From: Flaccisagitta enflata
Lineage: Eukaryota; Chaetognatha; Sagittoidea; Aphragmophora
Length of the DNA: 64,000 nt
Assembly: GCA_965153355.1 (NCBI GenBank)
Contig: OZ231126.1
Coordinates: forward strand, 38,812,001-38,876,000
Direction: 5' to 3'
Part shown: positions 24,401-35,294 of the stretch, one piece after another
How positions within the stretch are numbered: position 1 is the first letter of the stretch
Layout of the letters: the number at the start of each line of letters is the position of its first letter
The notes under the pieces: generated by a model
Told to the model about the DNA's origin: nothing
What the model saw: the letters and a program-made list of their open reading frames with translations, nothing else
The model's database searches: none
Translations under genes and position numbers: made by a program

Positions 24401-25025
24401 CTGAAATTTTTTTTGGAACCTCCAAACATCTTATATTAGCAAAAGAGAAAAAAAAATTGGGGGACCCTGACCTTTAAATGTTGTTTTTAGGTCAATGAAC
24501 TCAAAAACCCGATTTTTTTGGAGCGATTTTTGGTTTTTGGGGCCAAATTTTCCTATGAAGTCATTTAAGGAGGGCCACAATTTTTTGCATGATGGTAGTT
24601 GCATTTATTAGGAACTTCCAATTCAAATTTGAAGGCATTCCAATCATTTTTGTAGCCATAATGAAAAAAAAACTATTAAGTTTTCGCTTTAGGGGCCCTT
24701 TTTGAGCCTTTTTAGGTAACCCACAATAGCCCCATCATCATGATTCTTGTTTTACTGGTCTCTCACATCTTGAAATATACCTAACTATGAATTCAAACAC
24801 TTGGCCTCCATTTAAGTACAAAATTTTGGCCAAAAATACCCAAAAATAGCCATTTTTTGGTGTGTTTTTTTGGCCGTTTCTACACGCCCCCGCGTAGGGC
24901 TCTAAAAAGGTCACGATTGGATTCCCCAGGTTTTTTTACACAAGATTGACCTTTTTTTAGCCTCCTTACTTGATTTTTTTTTTGCGACTAGAAATAATGC
25001 AGCTAGCTCAACTTGTGCAGGTAAC
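21461..25025. repeat. Giant palindrome with 1.4-kb arms
   Basis: The left end GTTACCTGCACAAGTTGGGC and the right end (reverse complement of GTTACCTGCACAAGTTGAGC) begin inverted arms that meet near 23595-23605. The right arm is about 1.42 kb. The left arm is the same length once a 745-bp insertion at 22425-23169 is removed. Each arm includes a tandem subrepeat of about 520 bp (ggggctattgtggggta at about 21740, 22261 and 23531). No long coding frame is present. Its nature is unknown: a large foldback element or an inverted duplication. Confidence 0.9.
22425..23169. mobile_element. TTAA-flanked insertion (piggyBac-like signature)
   Basis: The left arm of the giant palindrome is split here by 745 bp flanked by TTAA at 22421-22424 and 23170-23173. 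The matching place in the right arm has a single TTAA (within ccctccttaaatgac in reverse complement), so it serves as an empty site. The insert starts GGGACG and ends AAGCCC, giving only GGG/CCC as clear inverted termini. TTAA duplication is characteristic of piggyBac transposons. No transposase is visible. Confidence 0.75.
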
Positions 25026-25026
25026 T

Positions 25027-25615
25027 CCTTTTCCTTCCTTCCTTCCATCATCATTTTCCCTTCTTCCTTCTATCCTTCCTTTCTGCCCTCTTTTTATTTG
25101 TTCTTACCCCTTCCTCCCTTTTTAGTTAAGTGCTATGTGACTGTACAACCCGCTTTTGTCGGTCCATTGGTTCGTCCACTGGTCCATCGGTCCATCGGTC
25201 CGTTACACTTTACTATTTTGGGGTTTTTGTGGTTTTTGGCCTCACTGCTCTTGCCCAAATGATCAAGTGACCTGAAACATAGCCCCTGCCCACCCGCACG
25301 CCACTGGGGTAGCCATGTATCCGGCCTTGTTGTCCACTTTCCTACCTTCCCTCAATTTGTTCCTTCCTACCATTGCTTCCCTCCTTCCTCCCTCCCTTCC
25401 TTCCTTCCTTCCTTTCTCCCTTACTTACGGAGGACTAAAAATCCCAAAAATGAAAAATATTAAGTAGCTACGTACGTACGTACTTACTGACAGACATATC
25501 AACAGAACAAGGTGTAAAGTTGTGTGCAAGTGACTTTAAACGCTACATTATCTATTCTATGAAGTTCATCATGAAATCGCTAATCTGTGACTCATCAAAA
25601 CAAGGCCATATACAC
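25027..25615. repeat. 589-bp direct repeat, right copy
   Basis: Near-identical to 20871-21459, ending caaggccatatacac. It directly abuts the right end of the giant palindrome (1-bp spacer). The arrangement resembles a very long target duplication, a segmental duplication, or an assembly artefact around a palindrome. Confidence 0.92.
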
Positions 25616-25649
25616 GGCTAGCTAATTCGTGTGCGGGTGCACAGTGAAA

Positions 25650-25820
25650 CTCAGACCACTAAAATCAATCTTTTTTGTAACACCGGTAACACCGCGTTAC
25701 CGGTGTCACCGAAATAAATGAATTGAGTGGTAACATTTGTCGGTAACACGGAGTAACGCAGATTCGAAGTACGTTTGTGTTACCGCCGTGTTATGCCCAG
25801 CGCATCTCGCGTTACCATGA
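25650..25820. repeat. GTTAC/GTAAC-rich region
   Basis: Contains repeated gtaacaccggtaac and accgcgttaccggtgt phrases, each a local inverted repeat. The same phrases and the adjoining acagtgaaactc recur in reverse complement at 34565-34705. Confidence 0.6.
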
Positions 25821-25924
25821 AGTAAGGCGTAACAAATTTTGCTTTCGAGTTTCGAACAATACTTCTTCCCACCATGTTTTCCGATGATGTTCAAGGGAAT
25901 GAAGGGAAGAGATTAAAGGCGGGC

Positions 25925-26800
25925 AGGCCTGTATATAATTAAGTTTCCCCCCCCCCCCCGGGGAAAAAAATCAAAAGGTCTGGAGATGGGGAAGGAAATC
26001 AAAGGGGAAAAAAGAGAAAAAAAAGAAATTTGGGGAAAATATACAGTAGATCTCGTCTAGACTTGAGATAACGGGGCAAACATTGTAGGAAAACAAATGA
26101 AGCCAGGGGAGTGATATTTCAAACATAGACTAATAAAGGGATGTTTTATTGCCCATGATAGCTGGTTGCCATGGAAACACATTTCCATGTATTCTCGCTA
26201 AAGTATCAATCTTTTGAGAGATTTTTTTAGGGAACATTGTTTAAAATAAAATTTGCTACAACTTTCCCACAGTATGTTCTGTAAGAATGTCGCTCGTTTG
26301 GCGGTTGCTAAGGGTCGTCACACATGGATACGCTCCCTAGCAACGGTTAAACGAGCGACATTCTTACAGAACATACTGTGGGAAAGTTGTAGCAAATTTT
26401 ATTTTAAGCAATGTTCCCTAAAAAAATCTCTCAAAATATTGATACTTTAGCTAGAATACATGGAAATGTGTTTCCATGGCAACCAGCTATCATGGGGAAT
26501 TAAGCATCCTTTGATTAGTCTATGATCCAAATATTGCTCCCCTGCCTTCATTTGTCTTTCCACAATGCTTGCCCCCGTTATCTCAAGTCTGGATGAGATC
26601 TACTGTAACTCTTGACAGTACAAAATCATAAAATCTAATTAGTAAAACACATTTTAACACTATTTAAACCTTGTGGCTCAATGGGGAAGAAAATGATAGA
26701 TAAAAAAATATGACACAACGCGTCGCAGGGAAGAAAATCAAAGGCAGGGGGGGGGGGAAATCAAAAGCGACTCAATTGTATACACCCCTGAAGGCGGGGG
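25925..26800. repeat. Family F repeat, interrupted copy
   Basis: Sequence from cctgtatat through ggagatggggaaggaaatca and, after the foldback, gacagtacaaaatcataaaa to tcaaaggcaggggg is paralogous to 30898-31215. The TA-flanked foldback at 26042-26607 splits it at gaaaaTA. Confidence 0.7.
26042..26607. mobile_element. TA-flanked foldback element, copy 2
   Basis: Element 26044-26605 starts CAGTAGATCTCGTCTAGACT and ends in its reverse complement, with TA at 26042-26043 and 26606-26607. It is homologous along its length to 14790-15363, including the ggttgccatggaaacac and tgtttccatggcaacc motifs and the central GTTGCTA/TAGCAAC pair. The paralogous site at about 31020 has one TA and no insertion, which confirms the boundaries. 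Confidence 0.9.
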
Positions 26801-26969
26801 AAAAAAACCTTCTGTCTTTACAGCTTGTAAGGCACGACAAATGGCCTACAAACTGGGGGATCTTTTTATTTATATCCCCCAGAACGCCATTTTTTTCCTT
26901 ATCTCTGTCGCACCGGAAAGGGTTTCACATTATGATTGGGTTTCACGTGACGATTTCAAATCAGTTCTC

Positions 26970-27565
26970 CCATACACTCTTTTCTTTATAAGAACCTCAT
27001 TTTTTTTCAAAAGCTTTATGTTCTTATTTTCAAGGCCAAACGAAACCTTCAACATTCTTAAAGCATTCTTAAATTCAAATACTACATAAACTATAAAAAA
27101 AACCTTATGATATACCATTACTCAATTATTCTAAATATATTTCTATCAAATACTGTTAAAATATATGCCAATCATTAAAGTCTGGGGACAGTTTCATGAT
27201 ATTTATTTAAAAGTTATAAAATATCATTTGAAGGTTTTTAATCTAAAGAAAAGAATTTCGCTTAAGGTAATATCTAATCATCATTGATAAAACACATAAA
27301 TTTTAGTATAACTAAGATAATATCTTATAGTTTTTGTATAATTAGCTTGAGAATATCTCTAGCTTTTGTTTAAACAGTATTTGATAGAAATATATTCATC
27401 ATTATTGAATAATAGTATATTTGAGGTTTCCTATAATTTATATATGATTTTAGATTAAGAACGCTCTAAGAACGTTGAAGGCTTCATTTGGCCTCGAAAA
27501 TAAGAACATAAAGCCTCCCAAAAAATATTACATTTTCATAAGAAAAAAAAGTGTATACTAAAATT
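26970..27565. mobile_element. AT-rich foldback repeat
   Basis: Arms of about 200 bp (26975-27175 and 27365-27560) are imperfect reverse complements. They share agctttatgttcttatttt, aaggccaaacgaaaccttca and atatttctatcaaatactgt. Related single-arm sequence (ataagaacgttaggcttcaa) appears at 28795-29225. Termini and target duplication are not resolved. Confidence 0.6.
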
Positions 27566-27586
27566 CATGTGTTTTCTTAATGTTTT

Positions 27587-27725
27587 TTAGTCACATGCAC
27601 GCGACTCTACAACCCCCTTTGTCCGTCCGTTGGTTGGTCAGTCGGTCGGTCAAACTTTACTTTTTTTTATGATTTTATTTTTTTTACTTCACTGCTCCTA
27701 CCCAAATGGTCTGGTGACCTCAAAT
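27587..27725 (-). mobile_element. Family C element, 5' truncated
   Basis: Hairpin end TTTAGTCACATGCACGCGACT, ctacaaccccctttgtccgt, a GTCC/GGTT core, then tcactgctcctacccaaatg. The CAAGGCC end is missing. Confidence 0.55.
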
Positions 27726-27963
27726 ATGAGCTCCTCAGAAAGAGGGTTATTTCCTGTTTCCACATTTTAATGAAACAGCTTGAACCATGTTTTTTTGGAA
27801 AGCTGACGAGCCAGAGCATTGCGTGAATATGCATATGAATTGCGTGTAGTTGCTGTTTTGTAGTAATGCGATGAGCGGTATTCACCATGGTAACGTAACG
27901 CCATCTTGGCGTCTATGTGGCGTTATCTAAGGCGTTATTAATTGTTGTTATTGCTGTCACTTT

Positions 27964-28135
27964 TTAGTCGCGGACACGCAACTCAACACCTTGCCGTGTC
28001 GGTTGGTAGGTAGGTTGGTAGGTCGGTAAGTCCGTCGGTCTGTCCGTCCGTCACATTTTTGAATTCGGGGCGTTTTTTGCATTATTGCTCCTGCCCAACC
28101 ATCCGCGACTGGATTGCCTTGTATCCGGCCTTGTT
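27964..28135 (-). mobile_element. Family C element
   Basis: Hairpin arms AGTCGCG and CGCAACT around GACA, a GGTAGGTTG/GTCC core at 28000-28052, cctgcccaaccatccgcgac, and end GTATCCGGCCTTGTT. Confidence 0.65.
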
Positions 28136-29230
28136 TGTTTATCTTTTTTGTTTATTATGGAAATATTGTGATCATTTAAAAAAAAACTGAAGATAAAAAG
28201 AGTCTGATATAATATATTCACTAATAGTAATGATTTTTTTCAATTTGTCATTTGTTATTCTTTTTTCGTATTTTCATTTTTTACTTTTCAATTTTTACTA
28301 TTTACTTTTTACCATTCATTTTTTACCATTTATTTTTTACCATTCATTTTTGCATTTTTTTTTCTTATATCATATTTTGATTTTTACTTTTAATTTTTGA
28401 TTAAGTTTTTCTTTTTTTCTCTTTTGATATTTGATGTTTCATATTATTTGATTAATTAATCAAGTAATTAATCAAGTAATAGCACTTTTATATTCCTTTA
28501 AGCAGGAATGTTTTGATAGAAAATAGCTAAAGTTTGAAAAAGATCATTTTTTTTCACATGTGAGTGTAGATAACATCGAGGCGATATAAACACCGAAACG
28601 AGTCTCTCAGTTTTGGTCTCAGTCTCACCCTGTATCTCTAGATCTCTGTCACTCACAGACAGACAGCGCGGCGCTATTTATAAAGCTACCGCGCCGTGGG
28701 TAATTAAGCAATGCCATTTGTTGGTTTTGTTTTAATCGACTAGGCGCGTCTCACCTCGAACTCGACATACACTTATTTTCTTTTATAAGAACCAAGTTCA
28801 TAAGAACGTTAGGCTTCAAATTGTCAAAAATTTAAGAACATTGGAAGGCTTCATTTTATCCAAAGTTAAGAACATTAGGCTTAAGATCTTGAAAATTTAA
28901 GAACATTTTTTTTCTTTGCTTTTTTAAATCAATTGTTCCTTGTAAATGGATAGACTTTGTATCTTTTATGTTAAGCAAATCATGTCTCACTTTGAATAGC
29001 GTATATTTTTCTACTTTCATTGATCTTAAAACACTTAAAACATCTAAATCTGCTAGTTTGTTGTTTCATTTATATTATCCTTTATTTTCTCCTTAATAAG
29101 AAACTTAAAACTAATTAAGAACGTTCTTAATTGAAGGTTAAAAAGTGCGTTTAATTAAGAACAATTTAAAAACGGGCAAGCTTTGAAACTGCTCAAAATT
29201 TAAGAGTATTGAAGGCTTGACATTCTTATA
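28136..29230. other. AT-rich sequence without recognised genes
   Basis: Low-complexity T-rich stretches (28230-28420, repeated ttttttaccatt) precede AT-rich DNA with repeated aagaacatt/aagaacgtt phrases at 28785-29220 that relate to the foldback at 26970. No coding sequence was recognised. Confidence 0.45.
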
Positions 29231-29232
29231 AA

Positions 29233-29608
29233 CAAGGCCAACACCTATAACTCGCGTGCGAGATTTACAGGGTAAGAAAGACTTAGAATGACTTAGAATG
29301 ACTTAGAATGACTTAAAATGTCCAAAAAGGACTTAAGATGACTAAAAAACCTAATGACCAAAAATGACTTAAAATAACTTAAGATGACTTGGAATGACTT
29401 AAAATGACTTAGAATGACTCAAAATGACTTAGAATAACTATTAATGACTAAAAAAAACTTAAAATGACCTAAGAGTTGACGTTATATTACAAAAAAAGTA
29501 AAGTGTGATGGACGGACGGACCGACAGACGGACGGACGGACCGACGGACGGACGGACGGACCGACCGACCGACAAAGCGGGGTGTAGAGTCGCGTGCACG
29601 CGACTAAA
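29233..29608 (+). mobile_element. Family C element with an internal 10-bp array
   Basis: Starts CAAGGCCAACACC, then a GACTTAGAAT-like 10-bp array at 29279-29470, a GACG/GACC core at 29511-29572, and a fully palindromic terminal hairpin AGTCGCG-TGCA-CGCGACT (29588-29605) followed by AAAA. The 10-bp array is unique to this copy in the window. Confidence 0.65.
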
Positions 29609-29924
29609 AATGAAAAGTGTAACGCGAATTCGTTCCGTTCCTTTGGCTTCGCCGATGATTTTACCTCCTGCATGTTTTATGTCATGAAATGGCTCTAAAT
29701 TATGGTAGAAACTTAAAAATAAAAGGAATTAAAGGATTTTGAAGGATCTATCAAATAGTAATGGTTTCGTTTCGATCACATATGCACCACAAGGACAGGA
29801 GCGGTTTCAAGACAAACTAAAAAAAGTTGGAAATTTTTAAACCCCTTCGTCGTTGACATACTTTGAAATCTTCACTAGGGATTTCTATCGGGAACCTACT
29901 GTTAAAAACAAATTTTCTTATTAA

Positions 29925-30038
29925 CAAGGCCGGGTGGGCAGGGGCGGAAATGCACGTTTTCCCACGTTTCGACTCGATCACCTCTACGGACCGACCAACC
30001 GACCAACCGACAGACGGACAAAGCGTGTGCGCAACTAA
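29925..30038 (+). mobile_element. Family C element, short copy
   Basis: CAAGGCCGGGTGGGCAGGGG start, GACCAACC core at 29990-30012, end gtgtgcgcaactaaaa. At 114 bp it is the most compact copy and helps define the minimum structure. Confidence 0.65.
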
Positions 30039-30122
30039 AAATATCAACTATCCAACATTTTTCTAACCAACGTTACCCACATTGATCTACGATCAACGTG
30101 AAACATGCAGGCAGAAAGTGTC

Positions 30123-30290
30123 TTTAGTTGCGGACACCCAACTCTATAAAAGGCTCTGTCTGTCCGTCCGTCCGTCCGTCCGTCCGTCTTTCCATCCGTC
30201 CATGGTGATCGAGTTGGAAAGTGTGAAAACCCGGATTCCGCCCCTGCCCACCCGTCCGCAACTGGTATTGGCCGCGTAACCGGCCTTGTT
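30123..30290 (-). mobile_element. Family C element
   Basis: Starts TTTAGTTGCGGACACCCAAC, then ctctataaaaggctctgtct, a GTCC core at 30160-30188, CGCCCCTGCCCACCCGTCCG, and CCGGCCTTGTT end. It is very similar to 4384-4560. Confidence 0.7.
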
Positions 30291-30293
30291 TTT

Positions 30294-30895
30294 TAGAAAG
30301 GTGTATCTTGCGATCTTACACTTGCAGGTAGTATGTCAGCAAATGTAGGGGTGTTCATGAACAATAATCTATTTGACTATTTAAAAAACAATGTTTTAGT
30401 AAACAATTTCATTATTAAAAGCTCGAAAAGAGCTTATATATAAACAGCAAAAATTACAACTTTTAAGAACATTTTTTTTTTTGCTAGTAATCTAATTGAA
30501 CATTGATTTTGTTTTTTTTATTTTATCTTTATTGAAAAACTTTTTTCATAATAAAATTTTTATAAACAATTTCATATAAGAACTTTATTATAATAATCAT
30601 AAAAATTGATAGAAAAAAAAATTTATAACAACTATTTCTTATTGAAAAAATTTTATTATAAAAATTAATATAAAAAAAAATCAAAAAAAGATTAAAAATG
30701 TTACTTCTAACCGATGAAAACATAAGTTCATGAATGAATCTTATTGTTCATTTATGGAAGTACATGTTCTTATTAAAAAAAAAGTTAAAAGTGTTACTTC
30801 TAAGCAATGACAACATAAGTTTATGAATGAATCTTATTGTTCATTTATGGAAAAACATGTTCTTACCCTCAATGAATTATATCATTTATTGATAA
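30294..30895. repeat. AT-rich sequence with a tandem duplication
   Basis: At 30695-30865 a unit of about 85-90 bp (gttacttctaa, then gaatgaatcttattgttcat and catgttctta) is present twice in tandem. The rest is AT-rich without a recognised gene. Confidence 0.55.
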
Positions 30896-30897
30896 TC

Positions 30898-31215
30898 CAG
30901 GCCTGTATATTGTTCTACATTGCCCCCCACCCTAGTGGGGAGGGTAAAATAATCAAACAGTTTGGAGATGAGGGAAAAAATGCAAGGGGAAAAAAAAAGA
31001 AAAAAAAATTGGAGAAAATAAAACTTTTGGCAGTAGTAAATCATAAAAAATGATTAGTAAAATACAATTTAAGATTATTTAATCCTTTGAAATACTGTTT
31101 TATTGCTAAATGGGGATAAAATCATAGATTTTGTAACATGACGCATCTCGGGGAAGAAAATTAAAGGCAGGGGCGGGAACTAATCAAAGATTATAGAACT
31201 GTATACTTTATATCA
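30898..31215. repeat. Family F repeat, uninterrupted copy (empty site)
   Basis: Paralogous to 25925-26800 without the foldback. The junction reads gagaaaaTAaaacttttggc where the other copy has the TA-flanked element. It shares gaagaaaattaaaggcaggg at 31152-31171. Confidence 0.7.
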
Positions 31216-31254
31216 TATATATTCATAGATTATCCCCTATCTAATTAATATTCA

Positions 31255-32084
31255 TCGGGAAAAAAGTCGAAGTCAGTCTTCGACTTTTTGACATATTCGA
31301 GAGAAACAGGGTTTTCATTTTCTTATGGGAAAGTTGGGCATCTCCACCGACCGATTGGGGCCTCCAATGAAATTGATAGGGTAAGTAAATTTGATAATTC
31401 TCTTTCATTTGGCGCCAAGCAGAATGCTCTACGACAAATATTTTTTGCGCTATGATTTTTTAAAGATTTATTTATGAAAAATTCGAATGAAATTTTTTTT
31501 GATTTTTTACGATTTTGTGTAGGATCAATAAAAGAGTGTATTTATGTTTGTTTGAGCATGCAAATACAAGAAAACATGTTTATGAGCACAGCTGCTCATC
31601 TGTGAGGGCGTTTTTGAGCATTTCAGCTCATTTAGCTAACTTAGCTCAGTCTGTTCTTTCTGATTTCAAATATAATAAATGAATGAATATTTTTAAACTT
31701 GTTTAAGCAAGCAAATAAAAAAACATGTCAGTGAGCAGAGCTGCTCATCTGTGAAGGCGTTTTCAAGTATTCTAGCTCATTTAGCTCATTTAGCTTGTGC
31801 TTTTTCTCTGATTTTAAATAGGATAAATAAATTAATGTTTTGATTTAAGCATGCAAATACAAGAAAGCATGTCAGTGAGCAAAGCTGGTTGTCTGGTTGA
31901 ATCATTTTGATTACTTTAGCTCATCTAGCTCATTTGGCTCAGTCCTATTTTTCTCTGATTTTCAGTGCAGTCAATACATACAATTGCTTTTGATTTGATT
32001 TAACAAAATTTCAGTGACTGAAGATAGTGAAAAGTGACCAATGCTTACGACTTTTTTCCTCCCGGCGACAGCCGCCATTACTGG
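31255..32084 (+). mobile_element. Family D, non-autonomous Helitron-like, copy 1
   Basis: The element starts with TCGGGAAAAAAGTCG directly after an A and ends at CTGG directly before a T. A GC-rich hairpin GGCG...CGCC lies 8 bp before the end (ccggcgacagccgccattactgg). TC at the 5' end, hairpin plus CTRR at the 3' end, and insertion between A and T are the defining Helitron marks. A 5' hairpin (GTCGAAG...CTTCGAC) and repeated agctgctcatctgtgagg-type phrases lie inside. No ORF of note. Confidence 0.75.
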
Positions 32085-33066
32085 TATCAGGATAATCATG
32101 AACATACCGTTCATGGACACCCCATTATTCACTGACGGAATATCTCCGCACTCCGACTTCTTTTCCCTGCGCTCCTCGCACTTTTCCTGCTGCTCACAAG
32201 CTGCGCCAAAGCTTTGATCTTATGCTGCTGCTGCTGCGTCGGACTGAGGCTGCATCGCTACAGCTGACCATAGACGAGTTTGCTGTCGGCTAACGGCGCG
32301 CTGCGTTAATCTCAAAAGACTTGATGTTGTTACATCGAGGGCTATTAATAATAAAACTACTGATAGATAACTTGCGTTGAGGCAATGACAATGATGCAAT
32401 AGCGGCTCAAAAACGTTTTATATGTACAAGAAAATGTATGTTTTGGTCGTTTTTGAAAATCAAAATAAAGGTATGGAACCAATACTATTCGGAAGCCCTC
32501 GAACAACTCTTTAATACCTTTTTTTTAACACTGTTTCTACGATGAGTTTAAGCCATTTTATGAAGGAAAGTATGCCAGGAATAAAATCTCCGCCGAAGTC
32601 CAGCGAACGAAATGAATTTGCGCAACGTCTGAGAGCTTAGTTTCGCATACCGAATTGAAATAAAAACGATCACAAACTTTGCTACATCGCCTGTGGCGCG
32701 ATAGCTTTGTTTACATCTATCAATTATGTAATCACCCTCGCACGTCAATCCTGCCCCATAATTCCTTGGTATGCCGCCCTTAACGATTGAGGTTTACGTG
32801 AAAGTCATCATCATTAGTCATGGTGGTTGTAATTTAACCTGTTTTTAATCATCATATGACGCTAAATGATGTGTATCTACATTTTGCGATGTTTTGTTTG
32901 AAAGCCTAATTTGCACGTAGCAGTGCCGTAATCACCGTGACGTTTCTAGAGCGCTCTTTAAAAAACAGTCCAATCGCAAGTGCCGTCGACTTTGCCCCGC
33001 CAATGTCTTTGTTGAAAATGAGTCAAAGTTAGTATTACTTGTAACGATTACCTATGCGTCAGTTAA
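32085..33066. other. Spacer between the two family D copies
   Basis: About 980 bp of sequence without recognised gene or repeat. It includes a modestly GC-rich stretch around 32140-32330. Confidence 0.35.
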
Positions 33067-33914
33067 TCGGGAAAAAAGTCGAAGTAAGTCTTCGACTTTT
33101 TGACATATTCGAGAGAAACAGGGTTTTCATTTTCTTATGGGGAAGTTTCGGAACTCCTTAGGGCGATTGGTCCCTCAAATGAAATTGATAGGGTAAGTAA
33201 ATTTGATAATTCTCTTTCATTTGGCGCTAAGCAGAAGTCTCTGGGACAAATATTTTTTGCGTTATGAATTTTTAAAGATTTATTTATGAAAAATTCAAAT
33301 TGAATTTTTTTCGATTTTTTATGATTTTGTGTAGGATCAATAAAGGAGTGTATCTAAGTTTGGTTAAGCATGCAAATACAAAAAAACATGTTCATGAGCA
33401 TAGCTGCTCATATGTGAGGGTGATTTTGAGCATTTTAGCTCATTTAGCTCACTTAGCTCAGTTTTTTTTTCTTCTGATTTCAAATGCAATAAATAAGCAA
33501 ATATATTGATAGATGTTTAAGCAAGCAATTATAAGAAAGCATGTCAGTGAGCAGAGCTGCTCATCTGTGAGGGTGATTTTAAATATTCTAGCTTATTTAG
33601 CTCATTAAGCTTGCTCTTTTTTTCTGATTTCAAAACCGATGAATAAATAAATGTTTTGATTTAAGCATGCAAATACAAGAAAGCATCTCAGTAAGCATAG
33701 CTGGTTGCGTAGTCGAGTGATTTTGAATATTTAAGCTCATCTAGCTCATTTGGCTCAGTCCTATTTTTCTCTGATTTTCAGTGCAACCACTATATACAAT
33801 TGCTCTTAATTTGATCTAACAAATAAAAAGTTGCAATGACTGAAAACAAAAGCTTGGTGAAAAGTGAACAACGCTTACGACTTTTTTCCTCACGGCGACA
33901 GCCGCCATTACTGG
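33067..33914 (+). mobile_element. Family D, non-autonomous Helitron-like, copy 2
   Basis: Full-length second copy in the same orientation: A followed by TCGGGAAAAAAGTCG at the start; ggcgacagccgcc, attactgg then T at the end. It is similar along the whole 848 bp to copy 1, with scattered substitutions and indels. Confidence 0.75.
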
Positions 33915-34310
33915 TAGCCAAACGCTGGTCGTGAAAATCGAAATGACGAAGACGCGCTGGGAATATAAAAGCGTAGAGAGTAGTTTTTCTTGCTTAAAAA
34001 AAACGGAAGATGGTCGAAATTGAAAAAAAGGACGACGGTAAGAGTTTTATAATTTGTCGCCCCATGCCCTATGATGAGGATGAGCAGATCAAAGATACTT
34101 TTTTTTTTTGAAACACCCGAAGAGGACCTCGACCTCAAAGACAAATCACTTCTCCCACTTGTCTTCTTGTTTGTCTATGTCTGTATATGTGTGTCTGTCT
34201 ATCTAGCGTTTGTCTGTGCGTGTTTGTCTATCTGGCGTTTGTCTGTGTCTTCAGGTATCTGTCTGTGTGACTGTGTCTGTTTGTGTGTGTCTGTCTTTGT
34301 GAGCGCGTCT
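33915..34310. other. No gene recognised; GT/CTGT-rich right part
   Basis: Unremarkable to 34160, then a degenerate TGTCTGTCT region leading into the CT microsatellite. Confidence 0.35.
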
Positions 34311-34478
<168 letters not shown>

Positions 34479-34554
34479 CATTTTTGGCTATCCGGCGTCA
34501 CCATCATCATCATAAATTACATTTTGTGTTACCACCATGCGCATTTTCACAAAT

Positions 34555-34710
34555 TTCAATGGTGTTACTCCGCGTTACCGGCGGGTGTCATTCCGCGTTA
34601 CCCGCATGTGTCACTCTGCGTTACCAGTAGTTGAAAACAATAAAATAAAGAAGGGTAACACCGCGTTACCGGTGTTACTAAAATGGAGGTCCGAGTTTCA
34701 CTGTGGGGTG
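34555..34710. repeat. GCGTTACC repeats
   Basis: Four phrases containing CGCGTTAC or GCGTTACC, spaced about 25-30 bp (34570-34625), plus gtaacaccgcgttaccggtgttac at 34650-34675. It matches 25640-25700 in inverted orientation and joins gggtgggcaggggcagtg, a family C module. Confidence 0.6.
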
Positions 34711-34724
34711 GGCAGGGGCAGTGT

Positions 34725-35080
34725 TAAAAAAGTCTCAAATTCCACATGAGAGGCTCAAACCCAAGCCTTAAGGCTTGAATGTGAGTTTTAAGGTTTATAT
34801 TTGAGCCCTAAGACCTGTGCTCTCACAAAGGTAAAAAAAATTTAGAAATTCTATAATTCATTATCAGCACAAGCCATCTATAGGTCATTGGATCCTCTGG
34901 GGCTGCTGCTCCTCTCACCATCTCAGTTATTCAGTTACTATTTTAGGAGCATCCAGAACTACTTTCGCTGGGTCTTTAGAGGTATCACCCCTATCACCCG
35001 CGATAATCATACGTATTTCCACTAGGAAGGCACAGTTGGAGAAATTTTGCTCGTAGGAAGCAAAAAATTTTGTGACACCC
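34725..35080. repeat. Decayed cassette A relic and array edge motif
   Basis: aagccttaaggcttgaatgt and similar units at 34750-34820 and a GC-rich end (ctataggtcattggatcctc, tggggctgctgct) at 34875-34915 are remnants of cassette A. GCTCGTAGGAAGC at about 35049 and TTTGTGACACCCTG at 35069-35082 match the edge of the 18-20 kb minisatellite. Confidence 0.5.
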
Positions 35081-35085
35081 TGATC

Positions 35086-35252
35086 ATAATATCATCGTGA
35101 TCATCATCGTCATCATCATCATCATCATCAAGACTAACCAAATGGTCGGGACGGTATCCGGAAGACGTACAGAGAATCAGAAAGAAATAATCAAATATTG
35201 AAACAATAAAAGACGCAAAACTAGAGCTAAGGCTTCTATCTAGACTAAAGAG
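35086..35252. repeat. Direct repeat (about 165 bp), left copy
   Basis: Runs from tcataatatcatcgtgatca through accaaatggtcgggacggta to gcaaaactagagctaaggct. The same sequence ends at the assembly gap at 40748-40914, with only small differences. Confidence 0.9.
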
Positions 35253-35294
35253 TCTTTCTAGCGCTCTCGCGTACGAGCGTATTTCTCTAACAGT

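Noticed and set aside
20871-25615. Direct repeats as LTRs of a retrotransposon
   Set aside because: The interior is a palindrome without gag/pol frames, primer-binding site or polypurine tract, and the repeats do not start TG and end CA.
31255-33914. Family D pair as LTRs
   Set aside because: The ends are TC...CTGG with a hairpin rather than TG...CA, a third copy stands alone at 51.6-51.8 kb, and the interval encodes nothing recognisable.
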